From: Flavobacterium stagni
Lineage (GTDB): Bacteria; Bacteroidota; Bacteroidia; Flavobacteriales; Flavobacteriaceae
DNA length: 64,000 nt
Assembly: GCF_004122105.1 (NCBI RefSeq)
Contig: NZ_SBKN01000004.1
Span: 62,001 to 126,000, forward strand
Direction: 5' to 3'
Position 1 is the stretch's first letter; each line of letters begins with the position of its first letter. Below, in pieces: positions 25,962 to 35,011 of the stretch. Made by a program: the position numbers and the translations under genes. Under the pieces are notes generated by a model. It was given only the letters and a program-made list of their open reading frames with translations, was not told the origin of the DNA and did not search any database.

Positions 25962-27272
25962 ATGGGAACATTCAAGATTGAAGGAGGAATCCGCTTAAAA
26001 GGAGACGTAACCCCACAAGGAGCAAAAAACGAAGCGTTACAAATTTTATGTGCTGTTTTACTAACACCTGAAAAAGTAACCATCAACAATATACCCGACA
26101 TTATCGATGTCAACAAATTAATCACGCTATTAGGTAACTTGGGCGTAAAGATTCAAAAAAACGGACCAGGTTCGATTACCTTCCAAGCCGACGAAGTGAA
26201 TGTAGGTTACCTAGAAACCGAAGCTTTTAAAAAAGAAGGCGGTTCGTTGCGCGGTTCGATCATGATTGTCGGACCTTTATTAGCACGCTTTGGAAAAGGA
26301 TATATCCCAAAACCAGGAGGTGATAAAATCGGTCGCCGTCGTTTGGATACCCACTTTGAAGGTTTTATCAACTTGGGGGCTAAATTCCGCTACGAACGCG
26401 AAGACCATTTTTATGGGGTTGAAACGAAAGACCGTTTGAAAGGAACCTACATGTTATTGGATGAAGCTTCGGTTACCGGAACCGCAAATATCGTGATGGC
26501 AGCTGTTCTAGCCGAAGGCGTAACCACTATTTACAATGCGGCTTGTGAACCGTATTTGCAACAATTGTGTAAGATGTTGAATTCCATGGGTGCCAAAATC
26601 ACCGGTGTGGGATCCAACTTGTTAACGATTGAAGGCGTAGAAAGTTTAGGCGGATGTGAACACCGCATCCTGCCCGATATGATCGAAATTGGAAGTTGGA
26701 TTGGTTTAGCCGCGATGACCCGAAGTGAAATCACCATCAAAAATGTAAGCTGGGAAAACCTAGGTGTCATCCCATCGGTGTTCCGTAAATTGGGGATCAC
26801 TTTAGAACAAAAAGGTGACGATATCTATATTCCATCACATGAAAATGGCTACGAAATCAAAACCGATATCGACGGTTCTATTTTAACTATTGCCGATGCG
26901 CCTTGGCCCGGATTCACGCCCGACTTATTAAGCATCGTGTTAGTAGTAGCCACACAAGCCAATGGCGATGTGTTGATTCACCAAAAAATGTTTGAAAGCC
27001 GTTTGTTCTTCGTAGATAAACTTATCGATATGGGGGCCAAAATCATGTTGTGTGATCCGCACCGTGCCGTAGTTATGGGTCATAATTTCAAATCCCAATT
27101 GAAAGCTACTACAATGTCCTCACCTGATATTCGTGCCGGAATCTCCCTTTTGATTGCTGCACTTTCAGCAAAAGGAACATCAACCATTCAAAATATCGAA
27201 CAAATTGACCGCGGTTACGAACGTATCGATGAGCGTTTACGTGCCTTGGGTGCCAATATCGTACGAGTTTAA
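25962..27272 (+). CDS. murA: UDP-N-acetylglucosamine 1-carboxyvinyltransferase MurA, Asp-type
   Basis: 436 residues, complete EPSP-synthase-like fold. Lys22-Asn23 (GAKNEAL) are the substrate-binding pair. The catalytic loop reads PKPGGDKIGRRRLD, so residue 121 is Asp (codon at 26322-26324) where E. coli MurA has Cys115. The C-terminal half has DIRAGISLLIAALSAKG, also conserved. It catalyses the first committed step of peptidoglycan precursor synthesis in the cytosol. Asp at this site is known in some other bacteria (for example Mycobacterium tuberculosis) and prevents alkylation by fosfomycin, so natural insensitivity is expected here. Confidence 0.97.
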   Translation: MGTFKIEGGIRLKGDVTPQGAKNEALQILCAVLLTPEKVTINNIPDIIDVNKLITLLGNLGVKIQKNGPGSITFQADEVNVGYLETEAFKKEGGSLRGSIMIVGPLLARFGKGYIPKPGGDKIGRRRLDTHFEGFINLGAKFRYEREDHFYGVETKDRLKGTYMLLDEASVTGTANIVMAAVLAEGVTTIYNAACEPYLQQLCKMLNSMGAKITGVGSNLLTIEGVESLGGCEHRILPDMIEIGSWIGLAAMTRSEITIKNVSWENLGVIPSVFRKLGITLEQKGDDIYIPSHENGYEIKTDIDGSILTIADAPWPGFTPDLLSIVLVVATQANGDVLIHQKMFESRLFFVDKLIDMGAKIMLCDPHRAVVMGHNFKSQLKATTMSSPDIRAGISLLIAALSAKGTSTIQNIEQIDRGYERIDERLRALGANIVRV

Positions 27273-27292
27273 ATTATTAAATCTCAATAGTT

Positions 27293-27342
27293 GAAATTCC
27301 AAATTCCATACGAAAACTACTAGTATTGGAATTTGGAATTTC
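27293..27342 (+). terminator. Long AT-rich hairpin after murA
   Basis: GAAATTCCAAATTCC pairs with GGAATTTGGAATTTC (15 bp), continued by ATAC/GTAT after a one-base bulge. It is built from repeated AATTCCAA words. It is followed by TTTGTTTT rather than a clean T-run, so termination is likely but not certain. Confidence 0.55.
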
Positions 27343-27365
27343 TTTGTTTTGGAATTTTTGAATCC

Positions 27366-28145
27366 ATGGAAATCTATGCAATTATAATTCTTTGTCTTGC
27401 GGCTTTTGCGGCGGGTTTTGTCGATGCGGTTGTGGGCGGGGGTGGACTCATACAAACGCCCGTGGCGATGATTGTTCTGCCCAAAGAGTCGGTAGCGACT
27501 TTGATAGGGACTTTGAAAATACCCGCTTTTAGTGGCACTTCAATGGCCGCCCGACAATATGTGCGAAGAGTAGCTTTAAAACTACGGTTGCTAATATTGA
27601 TGGGTACTTTAGCTTTTCTGGCTTCTTTCTGTGGTTCGTGGTTGCTGACCCAAGTGCGCAACGACTTTATGAAACCCGTACTTTTAATCGTATTAATCGG
27701 AATTGCAATTTATACGTTTGTGAAAAAAGACTTTGGGCAACAATCACAAAAGTTGCGAACTGACAACGAACTCCTTATTTATGGTATACTATTGTCAGTA
27801 GTCATCGGTTTTTATGACGGCTTTATTGGTCCGGGAACGGGCAGTTTTCTGGTGATCGGCTTCATTCTTGTACTCGGGTTTGACTTTTTGCAAGCTTCGG
27901 CTCATGCCAAAATGGTCAATCTGGCCACCAATTTGGGTTCGATCCTCCTTTTTTTACTCAAAGGAAAAATTATTTGGACATTAGCACTTCCTATGGCACT
28001 TGCCAATGCAACGGGTGGTTGGATTGGAGCCAAAACCGCCATTTCCAAAGGAAATCAATTCATTCGGAAAGTGTTTTTATTCGTTGTAATTGGAACATTA
28101 CTTCGCTTTGCTTGGGATGTGGTTTGTTTATTCAACCATATCTAA
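27366..28145 (+). CDS. TauE/SafE family sulfite exporter-like membrane protein
   Basis: 259 residues from ATG at 27366; the longer frame begins inside the preceding AT-rich hairpin region and adds 11 unlikely residues. There are about seven to eight hydrophobic helices. The two half-repeats are recognisable: AAGFVDAVVGGGGLIQTPVAMI and VVIGFYDGFIGPGTGSFLVIGFIL, both typical of TauE/SafE carriers. It probably exports a small organic or sulfur anion across the inner membrane; the substrate is unknown. Its end overlaps the converging DUF5686 gene by 18 bases. Confidence 0.9.
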   Translation: MEIYAIIILCLAAFAAGFVDAVVGGGGLIQTPVAMIVLPKESVATLIGTLKIPAFSGTSMAARQYVRRVALKLRLLILMGTLAFLASFCGSWLLTQVRNDFMKPVLLIVLIGIAIYTFVKKDFGQQSQKLRTDNELLIYGILLSVVIGFYDGFIGPGTGSFLVIGFILVLGFDFLQASAHAKMVNLATNLGSILLFLLKGKIIWTLALPMALANATGGWIGAKTAISKGNQFIRKVFLFVVIGTLLRFAWDVVCLFNHI

Positions 28146-30602
28146 AAATTTCAATCCAAACAATATGGCGTCACCTACATAGCCACTTTGGTAGGAGCGG
28201 ATATAGTCAATGCGTAAAATTTTGAATTTTTTAAACCCTAAATTATCCAATCCTACCGTAAATTCATGATACGGTGTGCGATGGGGAATAGATAAATTAT
28301 GGTACCCGACAACGAGTTGAGCATTGATTTTGTTCAATAACGGAATTTTATTCATGATAAATCCTTGGTCGTTGTGCTCCATGTGAAACTCTACAAAAGC
28401 ATCATTCGTACTGGCACTGTAGTAAGGGAGATTGTTAAATACATTCGTATACGTGCCACCACCATTGACATGCGTTTGGTTACCGTTAAAATGTTTGAAA
28501 TCGGGAAAGGCAATTTGCTCGGCATTGAAGAATTTGCCTGCTTTAAAGTTGTATTCTAAATTTCCTTTATTGCCCAGTTCTAATTCTTGGTTAATCCGTG
28601 CCATGACAAAATCGTAGTTGTATTTTTTGTCACTTCCTGCCAACCCTTTTTCATAGGTAAGGGTTAAAGTAGGATACGCCCCATTGCCTATATTGAATTT
28701 TCCATCAGGGCGCGACCAGTATTTTTGACCAAAATCAAAGCGAGCTGTTAGGTTGGTTTTGACCAAATTATATTTCGTAAATGCAGGCGTCAATTCGTCC
28801 AACGGTAAAAGTGGATTGTTCGATGAATATACATCTTTAGATTTTACGGATGCTTGAAATGAATTGTTGAACAACGGTTTGCGCTCGCCATAGTCTACAG
28901 AGGCATTGAGTCGAATCCCATTGGTCACTTCGCTACTAAAACTAATAGTAGCACTGTTTTTCTCGTATAACTTCATGAAATTATTTTTAAAAAACAGGGA
29001 GCTGATCGAGTTGATGTTTTCCGTTATAGGGTTAGAGGGATTGAACTGATTTACATAGGAACCGCCGCTTAGTGTGAGAAAGGAATTGTGTTTGTTTTCC
29101 AATTTTTGAGAATAATAAACCGAACCTCGTAATTTTTGTTCTGCAAAACCATAATTTATACGCGATCCGATTGTATAATAAGTGCGTTTGTCCTCATTAC
29201 GTTGGTTATAACTAAAGCCAATTTGTGCTTTCCAACCTTGAACAGTATTAAAAGAGGTAGAAAAAAGCGGACCGTCATAGGTAAAACTTCTTTTTTTGTA
29301 CGAATTGGAATAGGTGTACCCACTGATGATATCCATGAAACCGAATTTGTTTCGCTTTTTGTCGATGGAATCCAGGTAGGCTTTTGATTTGTGTTTGGTT
29401 TGAATCAATTCCTTTTTTACATAATCCGATGTTTCTTCATTGGTTAGCGGTACGGGTCGAATGGAATTCCAGAAGGTATCGTCTTTTTTATTGGCATTCT
29501 CTTCAAATTTCAATACTTCAGCCGTAAAGGTTTTGCGCTCAAATTTATCGGGGAATTCAAAATTAGAATAGACATAGGTAAAGCGACCGTTGAAATTAAA
29601 TCCGAAAATACCGGCTTCAAAATCGAGGGTTTGGGTGTTTTTAGACCACACTTTTGTGGCGTTGTTATAACTAAAACTTTGCTTTAAGGAGAGTGAATTC
29701 AACGCCGGATTCTGTATTTGCACTCCTTTTATAGTTAAATCGACGGCATATATCGCATAACTTTCTTCCACTATATATATGTAGCCTTCAAATGCAGGTT
29801 CGCTTGTGCGCCGCGGAATCACTTTAATTTTATTGATTTCGCGGTTGTTTTCATCGGCAAAAGAACCTTCCATTTTATACCTATAATAGGCAAAGGCATT
29901 GTCTGCTATTGGGGAAATAGCTTTGGCATTAAGGTCAATATAGTTTTCGTAAAAGTCAAAATTGGCTTGGGCAGCATTATTAAAACTGAATCCGTTATCC
30001 TTGCCACTCACTTTGGAAGCCACAATTACTTCTTTCATTCTATCTGGTTTTTGAAACGTCAATTTGGATACCGTTTCAGAAAGATAAAGGATGCCGCTAC
30101 GTGTGGAGTCAATGACTTCGTCAAAAAAGTCCACTTTTTGGCCCATAAACGTTTTGGGTAAATTTTTCACGCGAAAGAGTCCGCGCGAATAAAAGTCGCA
30201 GGTATATCTCGATGTTTTTGCACTATTGCTTTTACGATTAGCGATGGCATTTTTGATAATCGCATTGGCGGGATTCGCTTTGGGATCGATGACCACTTCA
30301 TTTAATTGGATTTCTTCTTCTTTTAAAATGAAATCAACAACTATGGTTTTTCCTGAATAGTCAACCACTTGTTTTTCGGTTTTGTATCCTAAATATTGAA
30401 CGAGTAGGGTATAGGTTCCGTTTTGTCTTGGCGACAATTCAAAATTACCATTGTCGTTTGAGGTGGTACCTATATAAGTGTCTTTAATATATATGTTGGC
30501 AAAGGGAACGGGTTGACCTTTGGTGTCGGTGATTTTACCTTTGATTTGGGCATTAGAGAGTGTAAATAAAAACAAAAGAGCGATGGAATAATACAACTTC
30601 AT
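28128..30602 (-). CDS. DUF5686 outer-membrane protein with carboxypeptidase-like N-terminal domain
   Basis: 824 residues. The signal peptide ends LFTLSNAQ. Residues about 20-105 form a carboxypeptidase-regulatory-like sandwich (GKITDTKGQPVPFANIYIKDTYIGTTSNDNGNFEL). The rest matches the DUF5686 family, with a long C-terminal series of beta-strands ending YVGDAILFGLKFLDMVE, consistent with an outer-membrane barrel. There is no TonB plug. Role unknown. It starts 1 bp after the aroQ stop, so it is cotranscribed with aroQ; I see no functional link between the two. Confidence 0.85.
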   Translation of the reverse strand: MKLYYSIALLFLFTLSNAQIKGKITDTKGQPVPFANIYIKDTYIGTTSNDNGNFELSPRQNGTYTLLVQYLGYKTEKQVVDYSGKTIVVDFILKEEEIQLNEVVIDPKANPANAIIKNAIANRKSNSAKTSRYTCDFYSRGLFRVKNLPKTFMGQKVDFFDEVIDSTRSGILYLSETVSKLTFQKPDRMKEVIVASKVSGKDNGFSFNNAAQANFDFYENYIDLNAKAISPIADNAFAYYRYKMEGSFADENNREINKIKVIPRRTSEPAFEGYIYIVEESYAIYAVDLTIKGVQIQNPALNSLSLKQSFSYNNATKVWSKNTQTLDFEAGIFGFNFNGRFTYVYSNFEFPDKFERKTFTAEVLKFEENANKKDDTFWNSIRPVPLTNEETSDYVKKELIQTKHKSKAYLDSIDKKRNKFGFMDIISGYTYSNSYKKRSFTYDGPLFSTSFNTVQGWKAQIGFSYNQRNEDKRTYYTIGSRINYGFAEQKLRGSVYYSQKLENKHNSFLTLSGGSYVNQFNPSNPITENINSISSLFFKNNFMKLYEKNSATISFSSEVTNGIRLNASVDYGERKPLFNNSFQASVKSKDVYSSNNPLLPLDELTPAFTKYNLVKTNLTARFDFGQKYWSRPDGKFNIGNGAYPTLTLTYEKGLAGSDKKYNYDFVMARINQELELGNKGNLEYNFKAGKFFNAEQIAFPDFKHFNGNQTHVNGGGTYTNVFNNLPYYSASTNDAFVEFHMEHNDQGFIMNKIPLLNKINAQLVVGYHNLSIPHRTPYHEFTVGLDNLGFKKFKILRIDYIRSYQSGYVGDAILFGLKFLDMVE

Positions 30603-30603
30603 G

Positions 30604-31023
30604 TTATTGATTTAAAAAATGATACAAGGCTAATTCATAACTTTTCAATCCCAATCCAATGATGACTCCTTTTGCATGGGGAGAAATATACGATTGGTGG
30701 CGAAACGATTCGCGCGAAAAAGTATTGGATATATGTACCTCAATAACTGGAGTTGTTACAGCTTTCACCGCATCGCCAATTCCGACTGACGTATGCGTAT
30801 AGGCAGCGGCATTTAAAATAATACCCTCATAATCAAAACCACATTCTTGAATTTTGTTTATGAGTTCACCTTCAATATTACTTTGAAAATAGGATAAATC
30901 AATCGTTGGATATTGATTTTTAAGGGCGTTAAAATAAGATTCAAAGTCTTGATTGCCATATACATCAGGTTCTCTTTTACCTAATAAATTCAAGTTTGGG
31001 CCGTTGATAATTATAATTTTCAT
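30604..31023 (-). CDS. aroQ: Type II 3-dehydroquinate dehydratase
   Basis: 139 residues from ATG at 31023, giving the standard N-terminus MKIIIINGPNLNLLGKREPDVYG with its lid-loop Arg and Tyr; the longer frame adds 11 residues without similarity. Further motifs are NAAAYTHTSVGIGDAV and EVHISNTFSRESFRHQSYIS. It dehydrates 3-dehydroquinate in the shikimate pathway as a dodecamer. It is followed after 1 bp by the DUF5686 gene. Confidence 0.96.
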   Translation of the reverse strand: MKIIIINGPNLNLLGKREPDVYGNQDFESYFNALKNQYPTIDLSYFQSNIEGELINKIQECGFDYEGIILNAAAYTHTSVGIGDAVKAVTTPVIEVHISNTFSRESFRHQSYISPHAKGVIIGLGLKSYELALYHFLNQ

Positions 31024-31194
31024 CGTTTTCAAAAGGGCTTTTTGGTCATTTTTCACCTTAAAATTACTGAAATTAATGGTTTTTAGCGGTGATTTTTTGA
31101 TTTTTCCATTTTTTAAAAAATCGTTAAATAGGCTTAAAAATCAATTAAGATCTTGAAAATAAAATGCTTACTCTATAGGTTTTGTTAACAACTA

Positions 31195-31203
31195 TGTTGA
31201 TAA
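31195..31203 (+). other. DnaA-box-like 9-mer
   Basis: TGTTGATAA (complement TTATCAACA) following TTTGTTAACAAC, in the 255-bp gap between aroQ and the porin-like gene. The same 9-mer occurs twice at 21075-21103. Confidence 0.3.
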
Positions 31204-31243
31204 CTGCAAATTGCTATCAAATTTTTTGAGCTTGGAATAATTT

Positions 31244-31251
31244 TAACTTTG
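31244..31251 (+). promoter_or_regulatory. Promoter of the beta-barrel gene
   Basis: -7 box TAACTTTG (exact TAnnTTTG) with a TTTTTTG at 31222-31228 near the expected -33 position. Predicted leader about 24 nt. Apart from this and an AT-rich stretch, the 255-bp gap holds nothing else. Confidence 0.65.
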
Positions 31252-31278
31252 TCTCAATAATTTTAAACAAAATAAAAC

Positions 31279-31887
31279 ATGAAAAAAATTATTTTATCTA
31301 TGGTTGCTGTTTTAGCTTTATCTACAGCTAATGCGCAAGACAAAAAAGAATCTAAAGGATTTGGTTTCTCTGAAGGAGATATCTACGTTGGTGGTATGTT
31401 AAAATACAACAATGAGAAAAATGATAACGGAACTACTTCTGTTACAACTTCTTCTTCTACAATTGCTCCTGAAGCAGGTTATTTCTTAACTGACAAATTT
31501 GCAATTACTTTAGGTGTTGCTTTAGGAAACACTGACAACGGTACTACTAAAACTAAAACTTTTGGTGCTAATGTTGGTGGTCGTTACTATTTCTTAAACA
31601 TGGGTGAGCGTTTCAAAACGTACACTAACTTTGGTTTAGGATTTGGTTCAGATGATAACGGTGGTAATGGTGCTGACAAAACTAACACTTTCTCTATTGG
31701 TGGTGGTTTAGGTATCAACTATTTCGTTACTTCTAACTTAGCAATTGATTTCCAATTGTCTAACGTTATTGGTTATTCTTCAGAAAAAACTGGAGATTTT
31801 AAAACTAACAGCATTGACGTTAATGCTAACGTTTTCAACAACTTCTTTGGAAGCACAGCTTCTTTCGGTTTGATCTACAAATTGTAA
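31279..31887 (+). CDS. Small outer-membrane beta-barrel protein (porin-like)
   Basis: 202 residues. The signal peptide ends LSTANAQ. Alternating strands follow, such as GFSEGDIYVGGMLKYN, SSTIAPEAGYFLTDKFAITLGVALG, FGANVGGRYYFLNMG and YTNFGLGFG, ending SFGLIYKL. This fits an eight-stranded barrel of the OmpW/outer-membrane beta-barrel group. Codon usage is highly uniform (TTA, GGT, ACT preferred), unlike neighbouring genes, which points to a very abundant protein. It has a near-ideal promoter and a perfect terminator. The substrate or role is unknown. Confidence 0.85.
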   Translation: MKKIILSMVAVLALSTANAQDKKESKGFGFSEGDIYVGGMLKYNNEKNDNGTTSVTTSSSTIAPEAGYFLTDKFAITLGVALGNTDNGTTKTKTFGANVGGRYYFLNMGERFKTYTNFGLGFGSDDNGGNGADKTNTFSIGGGLGINYFVTSNLAIDFQLSNVIGYSSEKTGDFKTNSIDVNANVFNNFFGSTASFGLIYKL

Positions 31888-31907
31888 TCAATCGAGTGAA
31901 TAATTTC

Positions 31908-31935
31908 AAAGCCATCCTTCGGGATGGCTTTTTTT
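31908..31935 (+). terminator. Terminator of the beta-barrel gene
   Basis: Perfect 10-bp stem AAAGCCATCC / GGATGGCTTT with a TTCG tetraloop and a T-run. Confidence 0.95.
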
Positions 31936-31940
31936 GTTTG

Positions 31941-31948
31941 TATCTTTC
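31941..31948 (+). promoter_or_regulatory. -7 box abutting xerD start
   Basis: TATCTTTC, one base from consensus, with only GGC before the ATG at 31952; the expected transcription start is the A of the start codon. Confidence 0.45.
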
Positions 31949-31951
31949 GGC

Positions 31952-32851
31952 ATGCAATGGAATACTTACCTAAAAGGCTATCAAAATTATTTACGGTTGG
32001 AGCGCGGTTTGTCTGCGAATACCATAGCTAATTATTCCTTTGATATTGAACGACTGATCGCTTTTTTGAACCAACACACTATTTTGGTTTCGCCGCTCCA
32101 AATTTCGCCTCAAATCATTCAAGATTTTGTATATCAATGTTCCAAAGAAGTCAATGCCCGTTCACAAGCCCGAATCATCAGCGGATTAAAATCGTTTTTC
32201 TCCTATTTATTATTTGAAGATTTACGAAAAGATTCTCCGATGGAGTTGATCGAAGCCCCAAAAGTAGGTCGCAAACTCCCCGATACCTTAAACGTGGATG
32301 AAATCGATCAATTAATTGCAGCCATTGATTTGTCTAAACCTGAAGGCGAACGCAATCGGGCTATGCTGGAAGTATTATACGGGTGCGGACTTCGGGTATC
32401 TGAATTGGTTGAATTAAAAATTTCCGATATTTTTAGTGATGAAGGTTTTATCAAAGTAACAGGTAAAGGGAACAAACAACGATTTGTCCCTATTGCGTCG
32501 TACACATTAAAATATATCAACTTATACCGAACAACCATACGGGCGCACCAAGACATCCAAAAAGGCTTCGAAGACACTTTGTTTTTAAATCGAAGAGGGA
32601 AAGCATTGACCCGAGCTATGGTGTTTACGATAATAAAAGATCTAGCAGTAAAAATTAATCTTCAAAAATCCATCAGTCCCCACACGTTTCGGCATTCTTT
32701 TGCAACCCATTTATTGGAGAATGGAGCCGACTTAAGGGCGATTCAAATGATGTTAGGACATGAATCCATCACAACAACAGAGGTTTATGTGCATCTCGAT
32801 CGCCGTCATTTGACCCAAATTGTGCATCAATTTCATCCTCGAAAGCAATAA
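31952..32851 (+). CDS. xerD: Site-specific tyrosine recombinase XerD
   Basis: 299 residues from ATG at 31952. The core-binding domain (YLRLERGLSANTIANYSFDI) is followed by the catalytic domain with Arg148, Lys172, His244, Arg247, His270 and Tyr279 (HTFRHSFATHLL, LGHESITTTEVYVHLD), a complete active site. It resolves chromosome dimers at dif. No mobile element is attached and length and motifs are those of housekeeping XerD. It begins 16 bp after a strong terminator, so it must have its own promoter, which appears to leave almost no leader. Confidence 0.92.
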   Translation: MQWNTYLKGYQNYLRLERGLSANTIANYSFDIERLIAFLNQHTILVSPLQISPQIIQDFVYQCSKEVNARSQARIISGLKSFFSYLLFEDLRKDSPMELIEAPKVGRKLPDTLNVDEIDQLIAAIDLSKPEGERNRAMLEVLYGCGLRVSELVELKISDIFSDEGFIKVTGKGNKQRFVPIASYTLKYINLYRTTIRAHQDIQKGFEDTLFLNRRGKALTRAMVFTIIKDLAVKINLQKSISPHTFRHSFATHLLENGADLRAIQMMLGHESITTTEVYVHLDRRHLTQIVHQFHPRKQ

Positions 32852-33008
32852 ATGTAATATAAAGATTACAAAAACACTTATTTTTAATCAAAAACTGCAT
32901 TTTATCGATAAAAAAGTACCATATATCGATAATAATGTTAAATTTGGTTTGCTGATTTTAACAGATCAGGTAAAAAAAGCGCCCCAAACGCCCCAAAACA
33001 ATAGGATT

Positions 33009-34535
33009 ATGAAAACAAACTTAGCCTCGAAAGAACTATTGGTTCATGATAGTTATGGATACCATAAGCGTATTCTTAATTTGATTCCCGATTTAATTTT
33101 TCAGATTACTGTTAACTCCAATGATGACTTTTATTTCTCGTATTTGAATAAAAGCATCATTTCTTTTTTTGAAGTAAATCGGTTCGAACTCACTTGCAAC
33201 CCTTTTGAAGTGATTAAAAGTCGGATCCATCCCGATGATCGTGACGCTTTTTTTAAATCCATTTTTGTGGCCAAAGATTGTTACGATCAATGGCACCATG
33301 AATTTCGGGTACAATTGACCAATAAAGGAACGTTGTGGTTTAAAGCTACAGCAAATATCGATATCGATGAAAATGGTTGCGCAGTGTTTATTGGTAGTTT
33401 GAATGATATAACCGATATCAAGCTTCGTGAATTCAAAATCATCGAGTCAGAAGCGCGTTATCAATTTGCTTTAGAAGCTTCCCATAATGGGGTTTGGGAT
33501 TATGATGTGGCTACCGATAAAGTTTATTTTTCAAAAGAATCCTTACATATTCTAAAATTTGACGAAACTGATAATTTAGTCACCAATTCCAAATGGGACG
33601 ACCGTATCCATCCCGAAGATTATGCTACTTATCAAGAAGAAATTCAACAACATATTGACGGTTTGACTCCGTATTATGAAAACGTAAAACGTGTGTTAAC
33701 CAAAGATGGTGAATACCGTTGGATACGCAGTAAAGGTAAAATTATCGAGCGCGATGATAACGGACAGCCTTTAAGAATTATTGGTGTGCATTCAGATGTA
33801 ACCCTTGAAAAGGAAAAAGAGAAAGCCATGCAGCATCAAATGGAGATTATTTCCAAGCAAAATAATCGTTTGCTCAACTTTGCGCATATTGTTTCCCATA
33901 ACTTGCGTTCCCATACGGGTAATTTCAAAATGCTGATCAATATTATTGATGAAACCAATGATCAAGAGCAAAAAGACGAATGTTTCGGATTCTTAAAAGC
34001 AACTTCGAAAGCCCTTTCTGAAACGATTGATCATTTAAAAGAATTGGTAGATATTCAAAGTACGATTGTTCATAAGAAAGAAGATTTGAACTTAAACGAA
34101 TTTTTACACCAAACCTTAGAAGTTTTAAGTAATGAAATTAAAGACAATAAAGTAAATATTGTAAATTTGATAGATCGAAAAGAAACCGTACAGTTTAATC
34201 CAGCTTATTTAGAAAGTTTGTTTTTGAACTTTACAACCAATGCGATCAAGTATTCGCATCCGGATCGCACACCTGAAATTACCTATTCATTAGAGAAAGA
34301 GAATGGAAATGTAATGCTGGTGATAAAGGATAACGGATTGGGAATTAACTTGGATAAGCACGGACAAAAGCTTTTTGGTATGTATAAGACTTTTCATCAA
34401 CATCCCAATGCAAGAGGCATCGGATTGTTTATGACAAAAAACCAAATCGAATCTATGGGGGGGACTATTGAGGTGGAAAGTCAAGTAAATGTAGGCACAA
34501 CTTTCAAAATCAACTTTAGTAATGAAATTCAATAA
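33009..34535 (+). CDS. PAS-PAS sensor histidine kinase
   Basis: 508 residues from ATG at 33009; the frame is open 63 codons further, but that stretch is AT-rich and overlaps the xerD end. Two PAS domains lie at about 20-140 and 145-270 (IHPDDRDAFF, IHPEDYATYQ, each with a PAC end EYRWIRSKGKI). The phospho-acceptor is His297 in the unusual H-box VSHNLRSHTGN. The HATPase domain has N-box NAIKYSHPDR, DNGLGINL and RGIGLFMTKNQIESMGG. No membrane helix, so it is probably a cytosolic sensor. It overlaps the next gene, a receiver-only regulator, by 14 bases, so they form a two-component pair. Confidence 0.93.
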   Translation: MKTNLASKELLVHDSYGYHKRILNLIPDLIFQITVNSNDDFYFSYLNKSIISFFEVNRFELTCNPFEVIKSRIHPDDRDAFFKSIFVAKDCYDQWHHEFRVQLTNKGTLWFKATANIDIDENGCAVFIGSLNDITDIKLREFKIIESEARYQFALEASHNGVWDYDVATDKVYFSKESLHILKFDETDNLVTNSKWDDRIHPEDYATYQEEIQQHIDGLTPYYENVKRVLTKDGEYRWIRSKGKIIERDDNGQPLRIIGVHSDVTLEKEKEKAMQHQMEIISKQNNRLLNFAHIVSHNLRSHTGNFKMLINIIDETNDQEQKDECFGFLKATSKALSETIDHLKELVDIQSTIVHKKEDLNLNEFLHQTLEVLSNEIKDNKVNIVNLIDRKETVQFNPAYLESLFLNFTTNAIKYSHPDRTPEITYSLEKENGNVMLVIKDNGLGINLDKHGQKLFGMYKTFHQHPNARGIGLFMTKNQIESMGGTIEVESQVNVGTTFKINFSNEIQ

Positions 34536-34920
34536 CATTTTTGTAGTAGATGACGATCTCGTCTACCATTTCGTAATCAAAAAGCTCTTTAACAAGTGTA
34601 ATATCGATGCCGATGCCAAGTTTTTCTTCAACGGTTTAGAAGCCATAGATGGCTTGAAAAACGTGATGAAAACGGAAAACGAACCCGATCTGATTTTATT
34701 GGATATTAATATGCCTGTTTATGATGGCTGGCAATTTTTGGACGAATTCCGAAAAATAAAAGACAACATGAACAAAAACATCACGGTTTATTTAGTAAGT
34801 TCTTCCAATGATTCCACCGATTTGAACCGTTCCAAAGAATACAAAGAAGAAGTAAAAGATTATTACTTCAAACCCATTACCACAAAAGAATTTGAAGAAA
34901 TGCTCACTGCAGCATCCTAA
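34522..34920 (+). CDS. Receiver-only response regulator
   Basis: 132 residues, a single REC domain. The acidic pocket is VVDDD at the N-terminus, the phospho-acceptor is Asp61 in LILLDINMP, the Ser/Thr switch is in YLVSSSND, and Lys117 is in YYFKPI. No output domain follows, so it signals by protein contact, perhaps as part of a phosphorelay, or acts as a phosphate sink. It starts inside the end of the histidine kinase gene, showing translational coupling. Confidence 0.93.
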   Translation: MKFNNIFVVDDDLVYHFVIKKLFNKCNIDADAKFFFNGLEAIDGLKNVMKTENEPDLILLDINMPVYDGWQFLDEFRKIKDNMNKNITVYLVSSSNDSTDLNRSKEYKEEVKDYYFKPITTKEFEEMLTAAS

Positions 34921-34962
34921 GACTGTACCACTCTAACAAAAACAAAAAAGCACATACAACAT

Positions 34963-34994
34963 AAAAAAAGGGACCGAATTTCGGTCCCTTTTTT
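34963..34994. terminator. Bidirectional terminator between the response regulator and rny
   Basis: GGGACCG / CGGTCCC with a 5-nt loop, flanked by seven A and six T, so it can end transcripts from both sides. Confidence 0.9.
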
Positions 34995-35011
34995 ATGGTA
35001 TAAGCATTACG

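Noticed and set aside
31952..32851. XerD-like recombinase as the integrase of a mobile element
   Set aside because: Length, motifs and context are those of housekeeping XerD, and there are no element genes or att repeats beside it. It is about 18 kb from the cassette.
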